Positions 32,391 through 42,494 of a stretch of 64,000 nucleotides of DNA are shown in pieces; within the stretch, counting starts at the first letter, position 1, and each line of letters begins with the position of its first letter. Both the position numbers and the translations under genes were made by a program. This stretch comes from Pacificimonas sp963710205. Lineage in GTDB: Bacteria > Pseudomonadota > Alphaproteobacteria > Sphingomonadales > Sphingomonadaceae. Under the pieces are notes generated by a model. It was not told where the DNA came from and did not search any database. It saw only the letters and a list, made by a program, of their open reading frames with translations. Location of the stretch: positions 62,001-126,000 of the forward strand of contig CAVPZG010000007.1 in the NCBI GenBank assembly GCA_963710205.1. The letters run 5' to 3'.

Positions 32391-33752
32391 CTAGCGCTGC
32401 GCCAGCTTGCGGAGGAAATGCGCTTCGACGGCGCGGCGAACCCCGACCGCGATTTCCTTCTGCCCGGAACTGGAGAACAGATATTTGCTGTCCCTGGCGT
32501 TCGACATATACCCCGTCTCCAGCAGCACCGCGGGGACATCGGGAGCCTTGAGAACAAGAAAACCCGCGAAGCGGTGGAAATGACTGCGGAAGGGAACGCC
32601 CGCACTCACCATTTCCCGCTGCAGGAGCGCGGCGAATTCCGCACTGGAATTCATGGTTTCGCGCTGGGCGAGGTCGATCAGGATGGACGACACATCGTCA
32701 TCCTCGCGCTGCAGGTTTACACCCGCGATCAGGTCGGCGCGGTTCTCACGGCTGGCTAGACGCGCAGCCTCACTGTCGGATGCGGTTTCCGACAGGGTGT
32801 AGATCGTCGCGCCGCTGACCTCCGGCTTTTGCGGAAAGCTGTCGGCATGGACGGAAATGAACAGCTGCGCGCGGTTGCGCCGGGCGATGTTCGTGCGTTC
32901 GCGGTGGGCGATATAGCGGTCGTCATCGCGCGTCAGGATCGCGCGCACCCGGCCCGACGCGTCCAGTTCCGCCTTGATGGCCCTGGCTATGGCGAGGACG
33001 GCGTCCTTCTCATGTCGACCGTCGATGCTGGGGGAACCGGGATCCTTGCCCCCGTGACCCGCATCGATCACCACCACGGGAAGCCCGCCGCGCGCTGCAC
33101 GGGTCGGTGCCCGGCGGGTGCGCGTGCCTTCGGCCTTTGCGGCACGTTCGGCGGCGGTGAGGGGCTTTGGAGTGACCGCGGCGGTTTCGGCCTTGGGCGG
33201 AGATGCTGCCGGTTTCGCAGGTGCCGGTTTCGCAAGTGCCGGTTTGGTCGCCTTGGGTATCGTGACCGTCGCAACCTCCTGCATCTGCTTTGCGGATTCC
33301 TGCGTCACCTTCAGGGACGGCGATCCCGCCAGGGTTATCCGCGGCGCCGCCGCGAGTTTCGCGAAATCGACGCCCTCCCCCGTCTTGAGGTCTATCGTAA
33401 GCACCCGGCTAGATGCGCTAAATCCGTCAATGCTCGCAGGGGCATTGAGGTCGAGAACGACGCGCGCGGTATGATTGTCGAACTGCGCCGTGCGGACATT
33501 TTCGACCGCGCCAGCGCCCGCATAGGATTTCCCGCTCGCCATGCTGTCCGGCAGATCGATGACCAGGCGCCTTGGATTATCGAGCGCGAAACTTTCGGGT
33601 GCGGCGAAATCGCCGTCGAATGTCAACGTCAGCCGCAGGCCGGCTCCCGCCTCTGCCACCGACACCGTCTTTAGCGCGGCGGCATTCGCCATCGCTGAGA
33701 CGGTCAGGCATAGCGCAAGCGCCGACAGCCATTTTCCGATCCTGATCGTCAT
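32391..33752 (-). CDS. N-acetylmuramoyl-L-alanine amidase (AmiC type)
   Basis: A 453-residue periplasmic amidase that cleaves peptide stems from peptidoglycan during daughter-cell separation. A signal peptide (LSALALCLTVSAMANAA) precedes an AMIN domain (about 30-130) for septal targeting. An Ala/Pro/Lys-rich linker follows. The Amidase_3 catalytic domain starts VVVIDAGHGGKDPGSPSIDGRHEKDAVLAIA, with zinc ligands His and Glu (AGHGG, RHEKD), and contains LFISVHADSFPQ and VPAVLLETGYMSNARD. Its N-terminal end faces the RNase E gene across a 460-base gap. Confidence 0.92.
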   Translation of the reverse strand: MTIRIGKWLSALALCLTVSAMANAAALKTVSVAEAGAGLRLTLTFDGDFAAPESFALDNPRRLVIDLPDSMASGKSYAGAGAVENVRTAQFDNHTARVVLDLNAPASIDGFSASSRVLTIDLKTGEGVDFAKLAAAPRITLAGSPSLKVTQESAKQMQEVATVTIPKATKPALAKPAPAKPAASPPKAETAAVTPKPLTAAERAAKAEGTRTRRAPTRAARGGLPVVVIDAGHGGKDPGSPSIDGRHEKDAVLAIARAIKAELDASGRVRAILTRDDDRYIAHRERTNIARRNRAQLFISVHADSFPQKPEVSGATIYTLSETASDSEAARLASRENRADLIAGVNLQREDDDVSSILIDLAQRETMNSSAEFAALLQREMVSAGVPFRSHFHRFAGFLVLKAPDVPAVLLETGYMSNARDSKYLFSSSGQKEIAVGVRRAVEAHFLRKLAQR

Positions 33753-34214
33753 ACCCCGAACCCCGGCCCATAACCCGCTTGAAAAGCGTAGGTTTCATAT
33801 TCGCTTGGCATGGAATCCTAAGGCTGCGACTCCGGCCATGCAAGCGGCGTGCGTATTTTTGCCGTCTCGCGTGTTGTTCATGTCACGCTTTGGTGCTAGC
33901 CAAGGCGGCAACAGGGAGGAAAGCTGGCGAATGATCGCCCGCCCCATCCTGCGTGACGTTCCGATCCTCGGTACGGTCGCAGCGCTTCTCGGGCAAAGAG
34001 ACAGCGCTAAACCAGAAGGTTTTGGCAAGCGCGATGACGACGCAGCACAGTTTGACGACAAACCGGATCCCCGGTCCCGTCATGTGCGCGTCTTCCGTGC
34101 CTGCATCCATCATTTCAACCCAAAGACGCGCCTTTTCGTTCGCGCGCCTGAACACATACGCCCGCACCGCCCTTGTCAGAGGACGGCGGCTCGCCGGCGC
34201 ACGGAGACTTATAA
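33753..34214. other. 460-base intergenic region between amidase and RNase E genes
   Basis: It holds divergent promoters for the amidase gene (minus) and the RNase E gene (plus). Open frames here (for example 33953-34276 plus, 33883-34221 minus) have no recognisable product and conflict with the rne start. A long 5' leader on rne is plausible, since rne is often autoregulated through its leader, but no specific structure could be identified by eye. Confidence 0.4.
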
Positions 34215-36896
34215 ATGACAACGCGCATGCTCATCGACGCGCGCCACCCGGAAGAAACACGGGTTGCGGTTGCTAACGGAACACGGATCGAGGAATTCGA
34301 CTTCGAGTCGGCCCAGCGGGCTCAGATAAAAGGCAACATCTATCTCGCCAAGGTGACGCGGGTGGAGCCGTCCCTGCAGGCGGCCTTTATCGAATATGGC
34401 GGCAACCGGCACGGTTTCCTCGCCTTTTCCGAAATCCATCCCGACTATTACCAGATCCCGAAATCCGACCGCGATGCCCTGCTGGCCGAAGAGCAGGCCG
34501 CCGCGCGCGAACATGCGGACGATCTTGAAGAGGAGCCGCCGCACGAGGGCGAGGATGGCGAAGAGGACGCGCATCACAGCGAAGCTGGCCAGGATGATGA
34601 CCATCATGAAAGCGCCTCGAACGACGCGCTGAGGAAGAAGCGTCAGAACCTGCGCAAGAAATACAAGATCCAGGAAGTCATCAAGCGTCGTCAGGTGCTG
34701 CTCGTCCAGGTCGTCAAGGAAGAGCGCGGCAACAAGGGTGCGGCGATGACGACCTACCTGTCGCTGGCCGGTCGTTATTCCGTGCTGATGCCGAATACGT
34801 CGCACGGCGGCGGCATTTCGAGGAAGATCGCCAGCGCTGCCGACCGCAAGCGTCTGAAATCCATCGTCAATGAGCTCGACCTGCCCGCGAACATGGGCGT
34901 GATCGTGCGCACGGCGGGTGCAAGCCGCACCAAGACCGAAGTCAAACGCGACTTCGATTATCTCAGCCGCCTTTGGGACGGTATCCGCAAGACGACGCTT
35001 GCCTCCTCCGCACCGGCACTGATCCATGAGGACAGCGATCTGATCAAGCGCGCCATCCGCGACCTCTATACGCGCGAGATCGACGAGGTTCTGGTCGATG
35101 GCGAGGCGGGTTACACCGACGCCAAGGGCTTCATGAAGCTGTTGATGCCGAGCCATGCGAAGAAGGTTCAGCATTACCGCGATGCCGTGCCGCTGTTCCA
35201 GCGCTACCGCATAGAGGAACAGCTGGCGGAAATGTACCAGCCCGTCGTGCAGCTGAAATCGGGCGGCTATCTGGTCATCAACCCGACCGAGGCACTGGTG
35301 TCGATCGACATCAACTCCGGCAAGTCGACGCGCGAACATTCCATCGAGGAAACCGCCTACAAGACCAATGTCGAGGCCGCGCGCGAAATCGCACGCCAGC
35401 TGAAGCTGCGCGACATGTCCGGGCTGATCGTGATCGATTTCATCGACATGGATCACAGTGGCAATGTCAGGAAGGTCGAAAAGGCGCTGAAGGAAGCGCT
35501 GAAAGACGATCGTGCCCGCATCCAGGTCGGCCGGATCTCGCAGTTCGGGCTGATGGAGATGAGCCGTCAGCGGCTTCGTACCGGCGTCCTTGAGGCCTCC
35601 ACCCACACCTGCCCGACGTGCGACGGCGCGGGCATGGTCAGGACGACGGAATCCGCGGGTCTTGGGGCACTGCGCCTGGTCGAGGCGACAGCTTTGAAGG
35701 GCAAGAACAACGACTATACCCTGCACCTGCCGACGGAAACCGCGATCTATCTACTGAACGACCGGCGCGCGCAGCTGAACAATCTGGAACTGCGTTACGG
35801 CATCAAGGTTACGGTCTGCCCTGAATCAGAGATGCATCTGGGAGACATCGACCTTGAGGCGCGCGGCGGTCCCCCGGTGCCGACGGTCGACATCACCAAG
35901 CCCGAACTCGACGAACCGGATGAGCCGGAAGACGAGGAGATCGAGGACGAGGAGGATGAGGAAGACGACGACAATCGTGGCCGTGGTGGCCGCGGGCGCG
36001 GGCGCGGCGGACGCGAACGCGGAGGTCGAAGCCGCGGAGGACGCAATCGCCGCGGACGCGGTGGACGCGACGGGCAGAATGACGACGAGGAGACAGAGTC
36101 TTCCCGGAGTGACGACCGGTCCGGCGGTGATGATGAGGACGAGGGCGAGCGCAGACCGCGCAGTCGTCGCAGCCGCGGCGGACGCGGCCGAAAGCGCAGC
36201 GACACGTCCAGCACGGAAACGCAGGGCGACGAGGGCGAGAATGCCGAGGCGTCCTCAGGCGACGATGACTCGGGCGGCGAGCGCAAACCCCGTCGCCGCA
36301 GCCGGGGCGGACGTGGCGGACGCGGTCGCGGGCGCAATGACGCCGCCAATGAGGACGCGGAAACGGACAATGACACCCCGTCCGGCGCTCCCGCCGACCG
36401 CGACGATGACGATGCGCCCATGGGCCGTCGCCGTGGACGCCGGGGCGGACGCGGTCGCCGCAGTGACAGTGGCGGCGTTAGCCCGGAAGACAATATGGCA
36501 TCTGAGGAGTCCGGTGACGTAGCCGCCGAAGAGGAGGACGCACCTGCTTCCAATCCCCCGGCAGCCGAGACGTCATCTGACGAGCCGGAAAGGAAGCCGC
36601 GCCGTCGCCGCCGGACGAAAGCGGAAATCGAGGCCGACAAGGACGCGGAGGAGGGAAAACCCGACGACGCGCCCGAAAAGCCAAAGCGCGCCCGCAAGGC
36701 TCCAGCCAAATCCGCGGCAAAGGCACCGCCCAAGGCAAAGGCGAAGCCGGAACCAAAGGCAGATTCCAAAGCGGAGGCAGCCCCTGAGAAGAAATCCACT
36801 GCCGCTCCCAAGGTGGTGGCGGAAGATTCTGGCGCACAGGCGACCGAAAATACAGGTCCGAAACGCAAGGGCTGGTGGCAGCGCACCTTCGGCTGA
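34215..36896 (+). CDS. rne: Ribonuclease E/G
   Basis: An 893-residue endoribonuclease, core of the RNA degradosome. The N-terminal S1 domain (YLAKVTRVEPSLQAAFIEYGGNRHGFLAFSEIHPDYY) is split by an acidic, His-rich insert (about residues 95-140), as is usual in alphaproteobacteria. The catalytic DNase I-like part contains INPTEALVSIDINSGKSTREHSIEETAYKTN with the metal-binding Asp. The zinc link CPTCDGAG is at about residues 465-472. From about residue 555 the tail is disordered: an acidic run, then many GRGGR/RGG-type repeats and Lys/Ala-rich segments for RNA and partner binding. Confidence 0.95.
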   Translation: MTTRMLIDARHPEETRVAVANGTRIEEFDFESAQRAQIKGNIYLAKVTRVEPSLQAAFIEYGGNRHGFLAFSEIHPDYYQIPKSDRDALLAEEQAAAREHADDLEEEPPHEGEDGEEDAHHSEAGQDDDHHESASNDALRKKRQNLRKKYKIQEVIKRRQVLLVQVVKEERGNKGAAMTTYLSLAGRYSVLMPNTSHGGGISRKIASAADRKRLKSIVNELDLPANMGVIVRTAGASRTKTEVKRDFDYLSRLWDGIRKTTLASSAPALIHEDSDLIKRAIRDLYTREIDEVLVDGEAGYTDAKGFMKLLMPSHAKKVQHYRDAVPLFQRYRIEEQLAEMYQPVVQLKSGGYLVINPTEALVSIDINSGKSTREHSIEETAYKTNVEAAREIARQLKLRDMSGLIVIDFIDMDHSGNVRKVEKALKEALKDDRARIQVGRISQFGLMEMSRQRLRTGVLEASTHTCPTCDGAGMVRTTESAGLGALRLVEATALKGKNNDYTLHLPTETAIYLLNDRRAQLNNLELRYGIKVTVCPESEMHLGDIDLEARGGPPVPTVDITKPELDEPDEPEDEEIEDEEDEEDDDNRGRGGRGRGRGGRERGGRSRGGRNRRGRGGRDGQNDDEETESSRSDDRSGGDDEDEGERRPRSRRSRGGRGRKRSDTSSTETQGDEGENAEASSGDDDSGGERKPRRRSRGGRGGRGRGRNDAANEDAETDNDTPSGAPADRDDDDAPMGRRRGRRGGRGRRSDSGGVSPEDNMASEESGDVAAEEEDAPASNPPAAETSSDEPERKPRRRRRTKAEIEADKDAEEGKPDDAPEKPKRARKAPAKSAAKAPPKAKAKPEPKADSKAEAAPEKKSTAAPKVVAEDSGAQATENTGPKRKGWWQRTFG

Positions 36897-36912
36897 GACC
36901 AATCCGCATCGT

Positions 36913-36937
36913 CTCCCCCAGTCGCGAACTGGGGGAG
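36913..36937 (+). terminator. Hairpin terminator after rne
   Basis: CTCCCCCAGT (36913-36922) and ACTGGGGGAG (36928-36937) form a perfect ten-pair stem around a five-base loop, 16 bases after the rne stop. No T-run follows, so termination may need Rho or the hairpin may instead protect the 3' end. Confidence 0.6.
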
Positions 36938-36999
36938 AATGGATTCCGGTAACGTATAGCTTTCACTTGCCGTTCAGCCCATGGCAGTAAGGGAATGAC

Positions 37000-38355
37000 A
37001 TGCTGCTCCTGCGTAATCTGACGGTCATCCTTTTCGCGCTGCTTCTGGCTGCGCGTCCTGCCAGCGCCCAGTCGATCCTGCGCGATGCGGAAACCGAGGC
37101 CTGGCTCCACCGCCTTGCGACACCGATCGCGGCGGCTGCGGGGCTCGACCCGAAAAATGTCGAGCTCGTTCTGATCAACGACCCCAGCCTCAACGCATTC
37201 GTCGTCCAGGGCCAGACCATCTACATGCATTCCGGCACGCTGCTGCAGGCTGACGACGCCAACCAGATCCAGGGCATCGTCGCGCATGAAATGGGCCATA
37301 TCGCGGCGGGACATGCCGTGCGTTTCGGCCCCGAAGGCGGCAAGGCGGCGACCGGCATATCCATATTATCGCTGATCGCGGCGGGTGCCGCCATCGCGGC
37401 CGGAGCCGGCGAAGCGGGCGCCGCTCTTCTCGGCCTCGGCCAGCGCGCATCGCTGGGGACGCTCCTCAGCTTCAACCGCCAGCAGGAAAGCCGCACCGAC
37501 CAGGCGGGCGCGCGCTATCTGGAAACCGCGGGGATCAGCGGCAAGGGCTCGATCGGCTTTTTCAAGAAGATCCAGAACCAGGAATTCCGCCTGGCCATCG
37601 CGCAGGACAATGAATATGTCCGCACCCACCCGATTAGCGGCAACCGTATCGCAGCGCTGGAAAATCTCTATAAACAGTCGCCCTATTGGGATACGCCCAC
37701 CGATCCGAAGTTGCAGGCGGATTTCGAACGCATTCAGGCAAAGCTGTTCGGCTTCATCGAAGATCCGCAGCGCACGCTGGCGAAATATCCGCCCAGCGAT
37801 ACGAGCGCACCCGCGCACGTCGCGCGCGCCTATGCCTATCACAAGGGTGCGTTCCCCGATCAGTCCGCCGCCGAGGCGGATGCGCTGCTGGCTGAAAATC
37901 CCGATGATCCCTTCGTGCTGGAACTGAAGGGGCAGGTTCTCCTTGAATCCGGCAGGCCGCTCGAGGCCATCGCGCCCCTGGAAAAGGCCGTCAAACTGGC
38001 TCCCGATCAGCCGCTGATCGCCACCCTGCTCGGCCATGCGCTGATCGCAACCGAAGATGACAGCTATGTGCCCCGCGCTGCCGAAGTGCTGAAGGAAGCG
38101 GTTCGGCAGGACAGGTTCAATCCCTTCGGCTGGTATCAGCTGGGCATTGCCTATGCGAAGCTGGGTGATGAACCGCGCGCGGCGCTGGCACAGGCGGAAA
38201 ATTACGCCATGTCGCGGCAGCCGCAGCTGGCCGCCGCCAATGCGGAGCGCGCCATGGCCGGCCTTGAGAGTGGCACACCCGATTGGCTTCGCGCGCAGGA
38301 TGTTCTACTTGTCGCTCAAAATGACCTTGAAAAGGACGGCAAGAAGCGCCGTTAG
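37000..38355 (+). CDS. M48 family metalloprotease with TPR repeats (BepA-like)
   Basis: A 451-residue periplasmic zinc protease. The signal peptide is LTVILFALLLAARPASA. The M48 catalytic site HEMGH lies at about residues 94-98 (GIVAHEMGHIAAGHAVRFG), with the third ligand in ESRTDQAGARYL. A hydrophobic loop (ISILSLIAAGAAIAAGAGEAGAALLGLG) sits between them. The C-terminal half has TPR-like helices (ADALLAENPDDPFVLELKGQVLLESGRPLEAIAPLEKAVKLAPDQPLIATLLGHALI). This matches BepA/YfgC, which degrades or helps assemble outer-membrane proteins such as LptD. The DsbA-like gene follows by four bases. Confidence 0.9.
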   Translation: MLLLRNLTVILFALLLAARPASAQSILRDAETEAWLHRLATPIAAAAGLDPKNVELVLINDPSLNAFVVQGQTIYMHSGTLLQADDANQIQGIVAHEMGHIAAGHAVRFGPEGGKAATGISILSLIAAGAAIAAGAGEAGAALLGLGQRASLGTLLSFNRQQESRTDQAGARYLETAGISGKGSIGFFKKIQNQEFRLAIAQDNEYVRTHPISGNRIAALENLYKQSPYWDTPTDPKLQADFERIQAKLFGFIEDPQRTLAKYPPSDTSAPAHVARAYAYHKGAFPDQSAAEADALLAENPDDPFVLELKGQVLLESGRPLEAIAPLEKAVKLAPDQPLIATLLGHALIATEDDSYVPRAAEVLKEAVRQDRFNPFGWYQLGIAYAKLGDEPRAALAQAENYAMSRQPQLAAANAERAMAGLESGTPDWLRAQDVLLVAQNDLEKDGKKRR

Positions 38356-38359
38356 TCCT

Positions 38360-39112
38360 ATGAGAAAAAGCAGAAATTTCGTCCTTGGGCTGGGCATGAT
38401 CGCCGTGATCGGCTTTGCCTTCGCCGCGCTTCTCGCCACGCGCCAGCCCAGCCTCGCCGATAATGGCAGCATGTCGCCAAAGGAGCGGGCGGAGATCGAG
38501 AAGATCGTCCGCGCCTATATCCTGGAACATCCGGAAATCATCCCCGAGGCCATTAACAACCTGCAGCGCCGTGAAGTTGCCCGCATGGTGGATTCCAACC
38601 GCACGGAAATCGAAACCCCTTTCGAGAGCGCCTGGGCGGGCAACCCCGACGGCGATGTCGTCATGGTGGAGTTTTTCGACTTCAACTGTCCCTATTGCCG
38701 CCAGTCGAACGCGGATGTTCAGCGGCTGTTGAAAGAGGACGAAAACCTGAAGCTGGTCTGGCGGGACTTTCCCGTGCTGGGACCAGCCAGCCGTCAGGCG
38801 GCCCTCGCCGCGCTGTCCGCCGCCAGGCAGCAGAAATACAAGCGCTTCCACGATGCGATGTTCGCCGACGACCGCCGCGTCAACCAGGACAAGGTTTTCG
38901 ACATCGTCCGCAAGACGGGACTGGCCGAGGTCCGCACGGCAAAGGACATGAAGGCAAAGGCGCTGGAGGAGGAAATCGACCGGAATCTGGCGCTTGGCCG
39001 CGCGCTCGGCCTCGGCGGTACGCCCGCTTATGTCATCGGCGACCAGGTGCTGGAGGGTGCGGTCGGCTATGACCAGCTGAAGGCGGCGATTGCCGCCGCG
39101 CGCGCGGGATAG
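38360..39112 (+). CDS. DsbA-family thiol:disulfide oxidoreductase
   Basis: A 250-residue exported thioredoxin-fold protein. The N-terminal hydrophobic segment (FVLGLGMIAVIGFAFAALLATRQPSLA) serves as signal or anchor. A helical leader follows (KERAEIEKIVRAYILEHPEIIPEAINNLQRREV), as in the Com1/ScsC-like subgroup. The active site is CPYC in VEFFDFNCPYCRQSN, and the cis-Pro loop is GLGGTPAYVIGDQVLEGAVGYDQL. ATG 38360 follows the BepA-like stop by four bases; earlier in-frame starts lie inside that gene. It may oxidise or isomerise disulfides in envelope proteins. Confidence 0.88.
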   Translation: MRKSRNFVLGLGMIAVIGFAFAALLATRQPSLADNGSMSPKERAEIEKIVRAYILEHPEIIPEAINNLQRREVARMVDSNRTEIETPFESAWAGNPDGDVVMVEFFDFNCPYCRQSNADVQRLLKEDENLKLVWRDFPVLGPASRQAALAALSAARQQKYKRFHDAMFADDRRVNQDKVFDIVRKTGLAEVRTAKDMKAKALEEEIDRNLALGRALGLGGTPAYVIGDQVLEGAVGYDQLKAAIAAARAG

Positions 39113-39163
39113 GTTCAGACCCGTGCGGCGGTGACGGATGAGGGGCCGCACATCCTCAGCCGC

Positions 39164-42100
39164 TCAGATGCTGCGAAGCCAGATCAGCTTTGGCCCTGCT
39201 GTATAGAGCAGGCCCGCCTCAATCGTTCTGCCGGGAAAGATCCGGTCCAGCGCAGCCACGTAAGTCCGCATCTGCCGCTGATGCCGGTCAGGAACGTCCG
39301 CTTCGCCATCCGGAACCTGCCGGTCCGTCTTGTAATCCACCAGGCGCACGCGGTCCGCTTCGACCAGCAGCACGTCGATTGTCCCCGATATGACACGCTC
39401 GCCAACGATTGCGGAAATCGGGGCCTCGGGAAGCGCCTCCTTCGCAAAAAGGGCGGCATGCGCGGGATCGTTCAGCACGGTCAGCACTTCATCCGCCAGT
39501 TGCGCCGCATCCAGCCCCTCGGCCCTTGAGGCCAGCCAGCGCAAGGCCGCGCCGCGTCGTTCGCCTGGTGGCAGCGTGGGCAGTTTCTGAAACAGCGCAT
39601 GGATCAGCTTGCCGCGCCGCGCCGCTTTTTCCAGTTGCGGGCCGGGCGGCGGCAGACCGCTGTCGTCATCCGGCGCGGACGGCGCGAGCGGCCGCGGCGG
39701 ACGCGCTTCGGGGGGCGCGGGTTCGCCCGCCCAGACAGGCAAGGACGGCGTGTCCACAGGCACCTTTCTGTCCGCCGACGACATGTCCTTCGCCTTCGTC
39801 CCGCTCGCATGGCGCAGGCTTTTGCCCTCCCAGATCGGCGTCTCGACGTCTTCGGTGTCCAGGTCCTCCATCGCCGCGCGCATCAGGTCGTACCAGCTGT
39901 TGACGCCGCGACGACCCGCGGGAAGCCCGCCTGCGAAAAGATAATCCTCGGCGCGTGTCATGGCGACGTAAAGCAGACGCAGATTCTCCTGCGCCTCCCG
40001 CGCCGCGCCCGCCTCGTAATCGGCGCGCAACATGGCGGGCAGGGTCTTCGTCGACAGGCCGTAGAGCGGCAGTTTCGGATCACCCGCCATCAGATGCGTC
40101 ACGCTGTGGCCTTCGCCATGCGTCCGGGCCGCGTCCGCCATGATGACGACAGGCGCCTGCAATCCCTTCGCGCCGTGCACGGTCATGATGCGGACGGCAG
40201 CGCTCGGCGCGTCGGGATCGCGTTTGATGTCAATGTCGTCGGCAGCCGCCAGCCAGTCGAGAAATCCCTGCAGCGACGGCGCGGCCACCCGCTCATAGGC
40301 GAGTGCCTGGCTCAGCAGTTCCTCCAGCGGATCGCGCGCCTCCGGCCCCAGACGCGACAGCAGTTTTTCACGTCCTTTCGAGGGGCCCGGACATGACGGC
40401 CTCCAGAAAATCGAAAGGCGTGCTGAAATCGGCCATCGCCAGTACGGTGTCCAGCCACGCGCGCGCGGCCTCCGCATGACGTCCCGGCGCGCGTTTCAGG
40501 GCCAGCCAGAGGCTGATAGCGCCGCGGGGAGCGGCCAGTTCAGCAAGCTCCTGCTGCGACCAGCCGAGAAAAGGCGATACCAGCAGTTCCGCCAGCGTCA
40601 GATCGTCGTCAGGCTGCAGGGCGAAACGGATCAGCGACAGGCAGTCCTGCACGGCCAGCGGCGCGGTCAGCCGCAACCGGTCGGCACCCGCGACGGGTAC
40701 GCCCGCCGCGTGCAATGCCGCAACCAGCTCCGCGACCAGATCGCCGCGACTGCGAACGAGGATCAGGATATCCTGCGGTTCGACGGCGCGCGCCTGCGAG
40801 GGCACAAAGAGCCGCGCGGTCAGCCACTCACCCACCTGTGCCGCTATCCGCCGGGCCAGCTCGCGCTCGGGGGTCTGCTTGTGATCTTCGGGAACCCTGC
40901 CCTCTTCGTCCGCAAGGGGCGGCCACAAGGTAACCGCTCCCGCCGCATTGCGGTCCGCAACATGTTTCTCGAACGGCCGGTCCACGCCAAAGGCCTCATG
41001 TCCCAGCTGTTCCAGCATCTTGTCCACGACCGTCAGCACGGCAGGGACGGAGCGGAAGGACCGGTTCAGGCCGATTTCCTGCAGCGGCTTTCCCGCTGCC
41101 TTCGCCCGCCCGGCGGTTTCCTCGCGCGCGCTCTTAAACTCTTCGGGGTCGGTTCCCTGAAAGCCGAAGATCGCCTGCTTGAAATCGCCCACGGCGAACT
41201 GCGTGCGGGTCGTATCGTCTTTCGCGCCGGCGCCGGCGAAAAATTCCGACGCCAGACCATGCACGATGCGCCACTGGCTCGCATTGGTGTCCTGTCCCTC
41301 ATCGACCAGCACATGATCGATCCGCTGATCGAGTTTGTAGAGGACCCAGGGCGCGGCCACGTGCTGCAGAAGCGCTGCCGCCTCGACGATCAGATCGTCA
41401 TAATCGAGCGCACCCAGACGCTGTTTCGCCTCGTCATAACGCGCGGCGATAACGCGCCCGACGCGCAGGTGCAGCGCCGCCGCATCCGCAAGCTCCAGCC
41501 GCCACATCGTGTCCCGCAGAATTTCCGCGCGGGCCGTTGCCACTGCCTGCGCCGGTTCCAGTTTCTTGTTGGACACGAAGGCATCGCCCTCACCGCCATC
41601 CTTGAACAGCGTAGCGAACAGCGGTTTCAGCTGACCAACCCGCGCAGCGGCTTCACCGAAGACGAACGGCGTCACGCCCTCCAGGCGGTCCGCGGCCGTT
41701 TTGGTATTCCATTTCGACAGCGCATCGGCCCAGGCGCGCATCGCCGGCAGCAGCGCCGCATCGGCGTCGATCTCCCGCCGCAATATATCCTCCGCGGAGC
41801 CTTCAGCTGGCAGCTTCAGAATCCTTCGGACGGCCGCATCGACGGCACCGCCCTGCCCCAGCGCCAGCAACGCCCGCCGTTCACGCAGCAACTGTCCCAA
41901 TATCTGCGTGGCGCGCTGGTCACCATGCCGAATGGCAAGCGCGCCGAGGTCATCGAGAAAGTCCTGTGCGCCTGCATCGGATGCATCCTCGATGGCGTCC
42001 TCAAGCACCTGGCGCCGCAACTGCGCGCCGGATCGATCGTCCAGCGTAGTGTAGCCCGGCGTCACACCCGCCTCGACCGGGAACGCCGCCAGCAGCGACG

Positions 42101-42494
42101 AAGCGAAGCCGTGCAGGGTTTGCACCTTGAAGCCGCCGCGCACCTCCAGCGCTTCGGCGAACAGCGTTCGCGCGCGTCGCAGCATGGTTTCGTCAGGTTC
42201 GGCGGCGATATTGAGGAGGTCGGTGCGGATCGCGTCATCTTCCGCCGTCACCCAGCGGGCCAGCGTGTCGAAAATGCGCGTCTGCATTTCCGCCGCCGCC
42301 GCCTTTGTGAAGGTCAGCGCCAATATGCCGTCCGGCCGCGCGCCGCCAAGCAGCAGGCGCAGAACGCGGGCCGACAGGACCTGCGTTTTGCCCGTACCGG
42401 CGCTCGCCGACACCCAGGCATGGACGCCCGGATCGACGGCGCGGCGCTGCTCCTGCGTCAGGGGCAGCAAACCCCTGGCTTTGGCATCAGTCAT
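39164..42494 (-). pseudogene. addA: AddA helicase-nuclease (double-strand break repair), single frameshift
   Basis: About 1,110 residues when joined. From ATG 42494 (MTDAKARGLLPLTQEQRRAV) the UvrD-like helicase has its Walker A in SASAGTGKT and further motifs in LDYDDLIVEAA, HVLVDEGQDTN, GDFKQAIFGFQG and GLNRSFRS. The frame breaks near 40376-40378, at a run of three T on the plus strand (SGPLERT stop). One base removed gives SGPLEGREKLLSRLGPEA and continues through VRIMTVHGAKGLQAPVV, LRLLYVAMTRAEDYLF and the PD-(D/E)xK nuclease SGTIDVLLVEADRVRLVDYKTDR to the stop at 39164. Both halves are otherwise intact. It overlaps addB by eight bases. Confidence 0.85.

Noticed and set aside
34209..35726. 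A 505-codon open frame antisense to the rne catalytic domain
   Set aside because: It mirrors conserved RNase E sequence and has no credible product.
35795..36886. A 363-codon open frame antisense to the rne tail
   Set aside because: It is a low-complexity Ser/Pro/Arg product of the repeat-rich GC-biased rne C-terminus read on the opposite strand.
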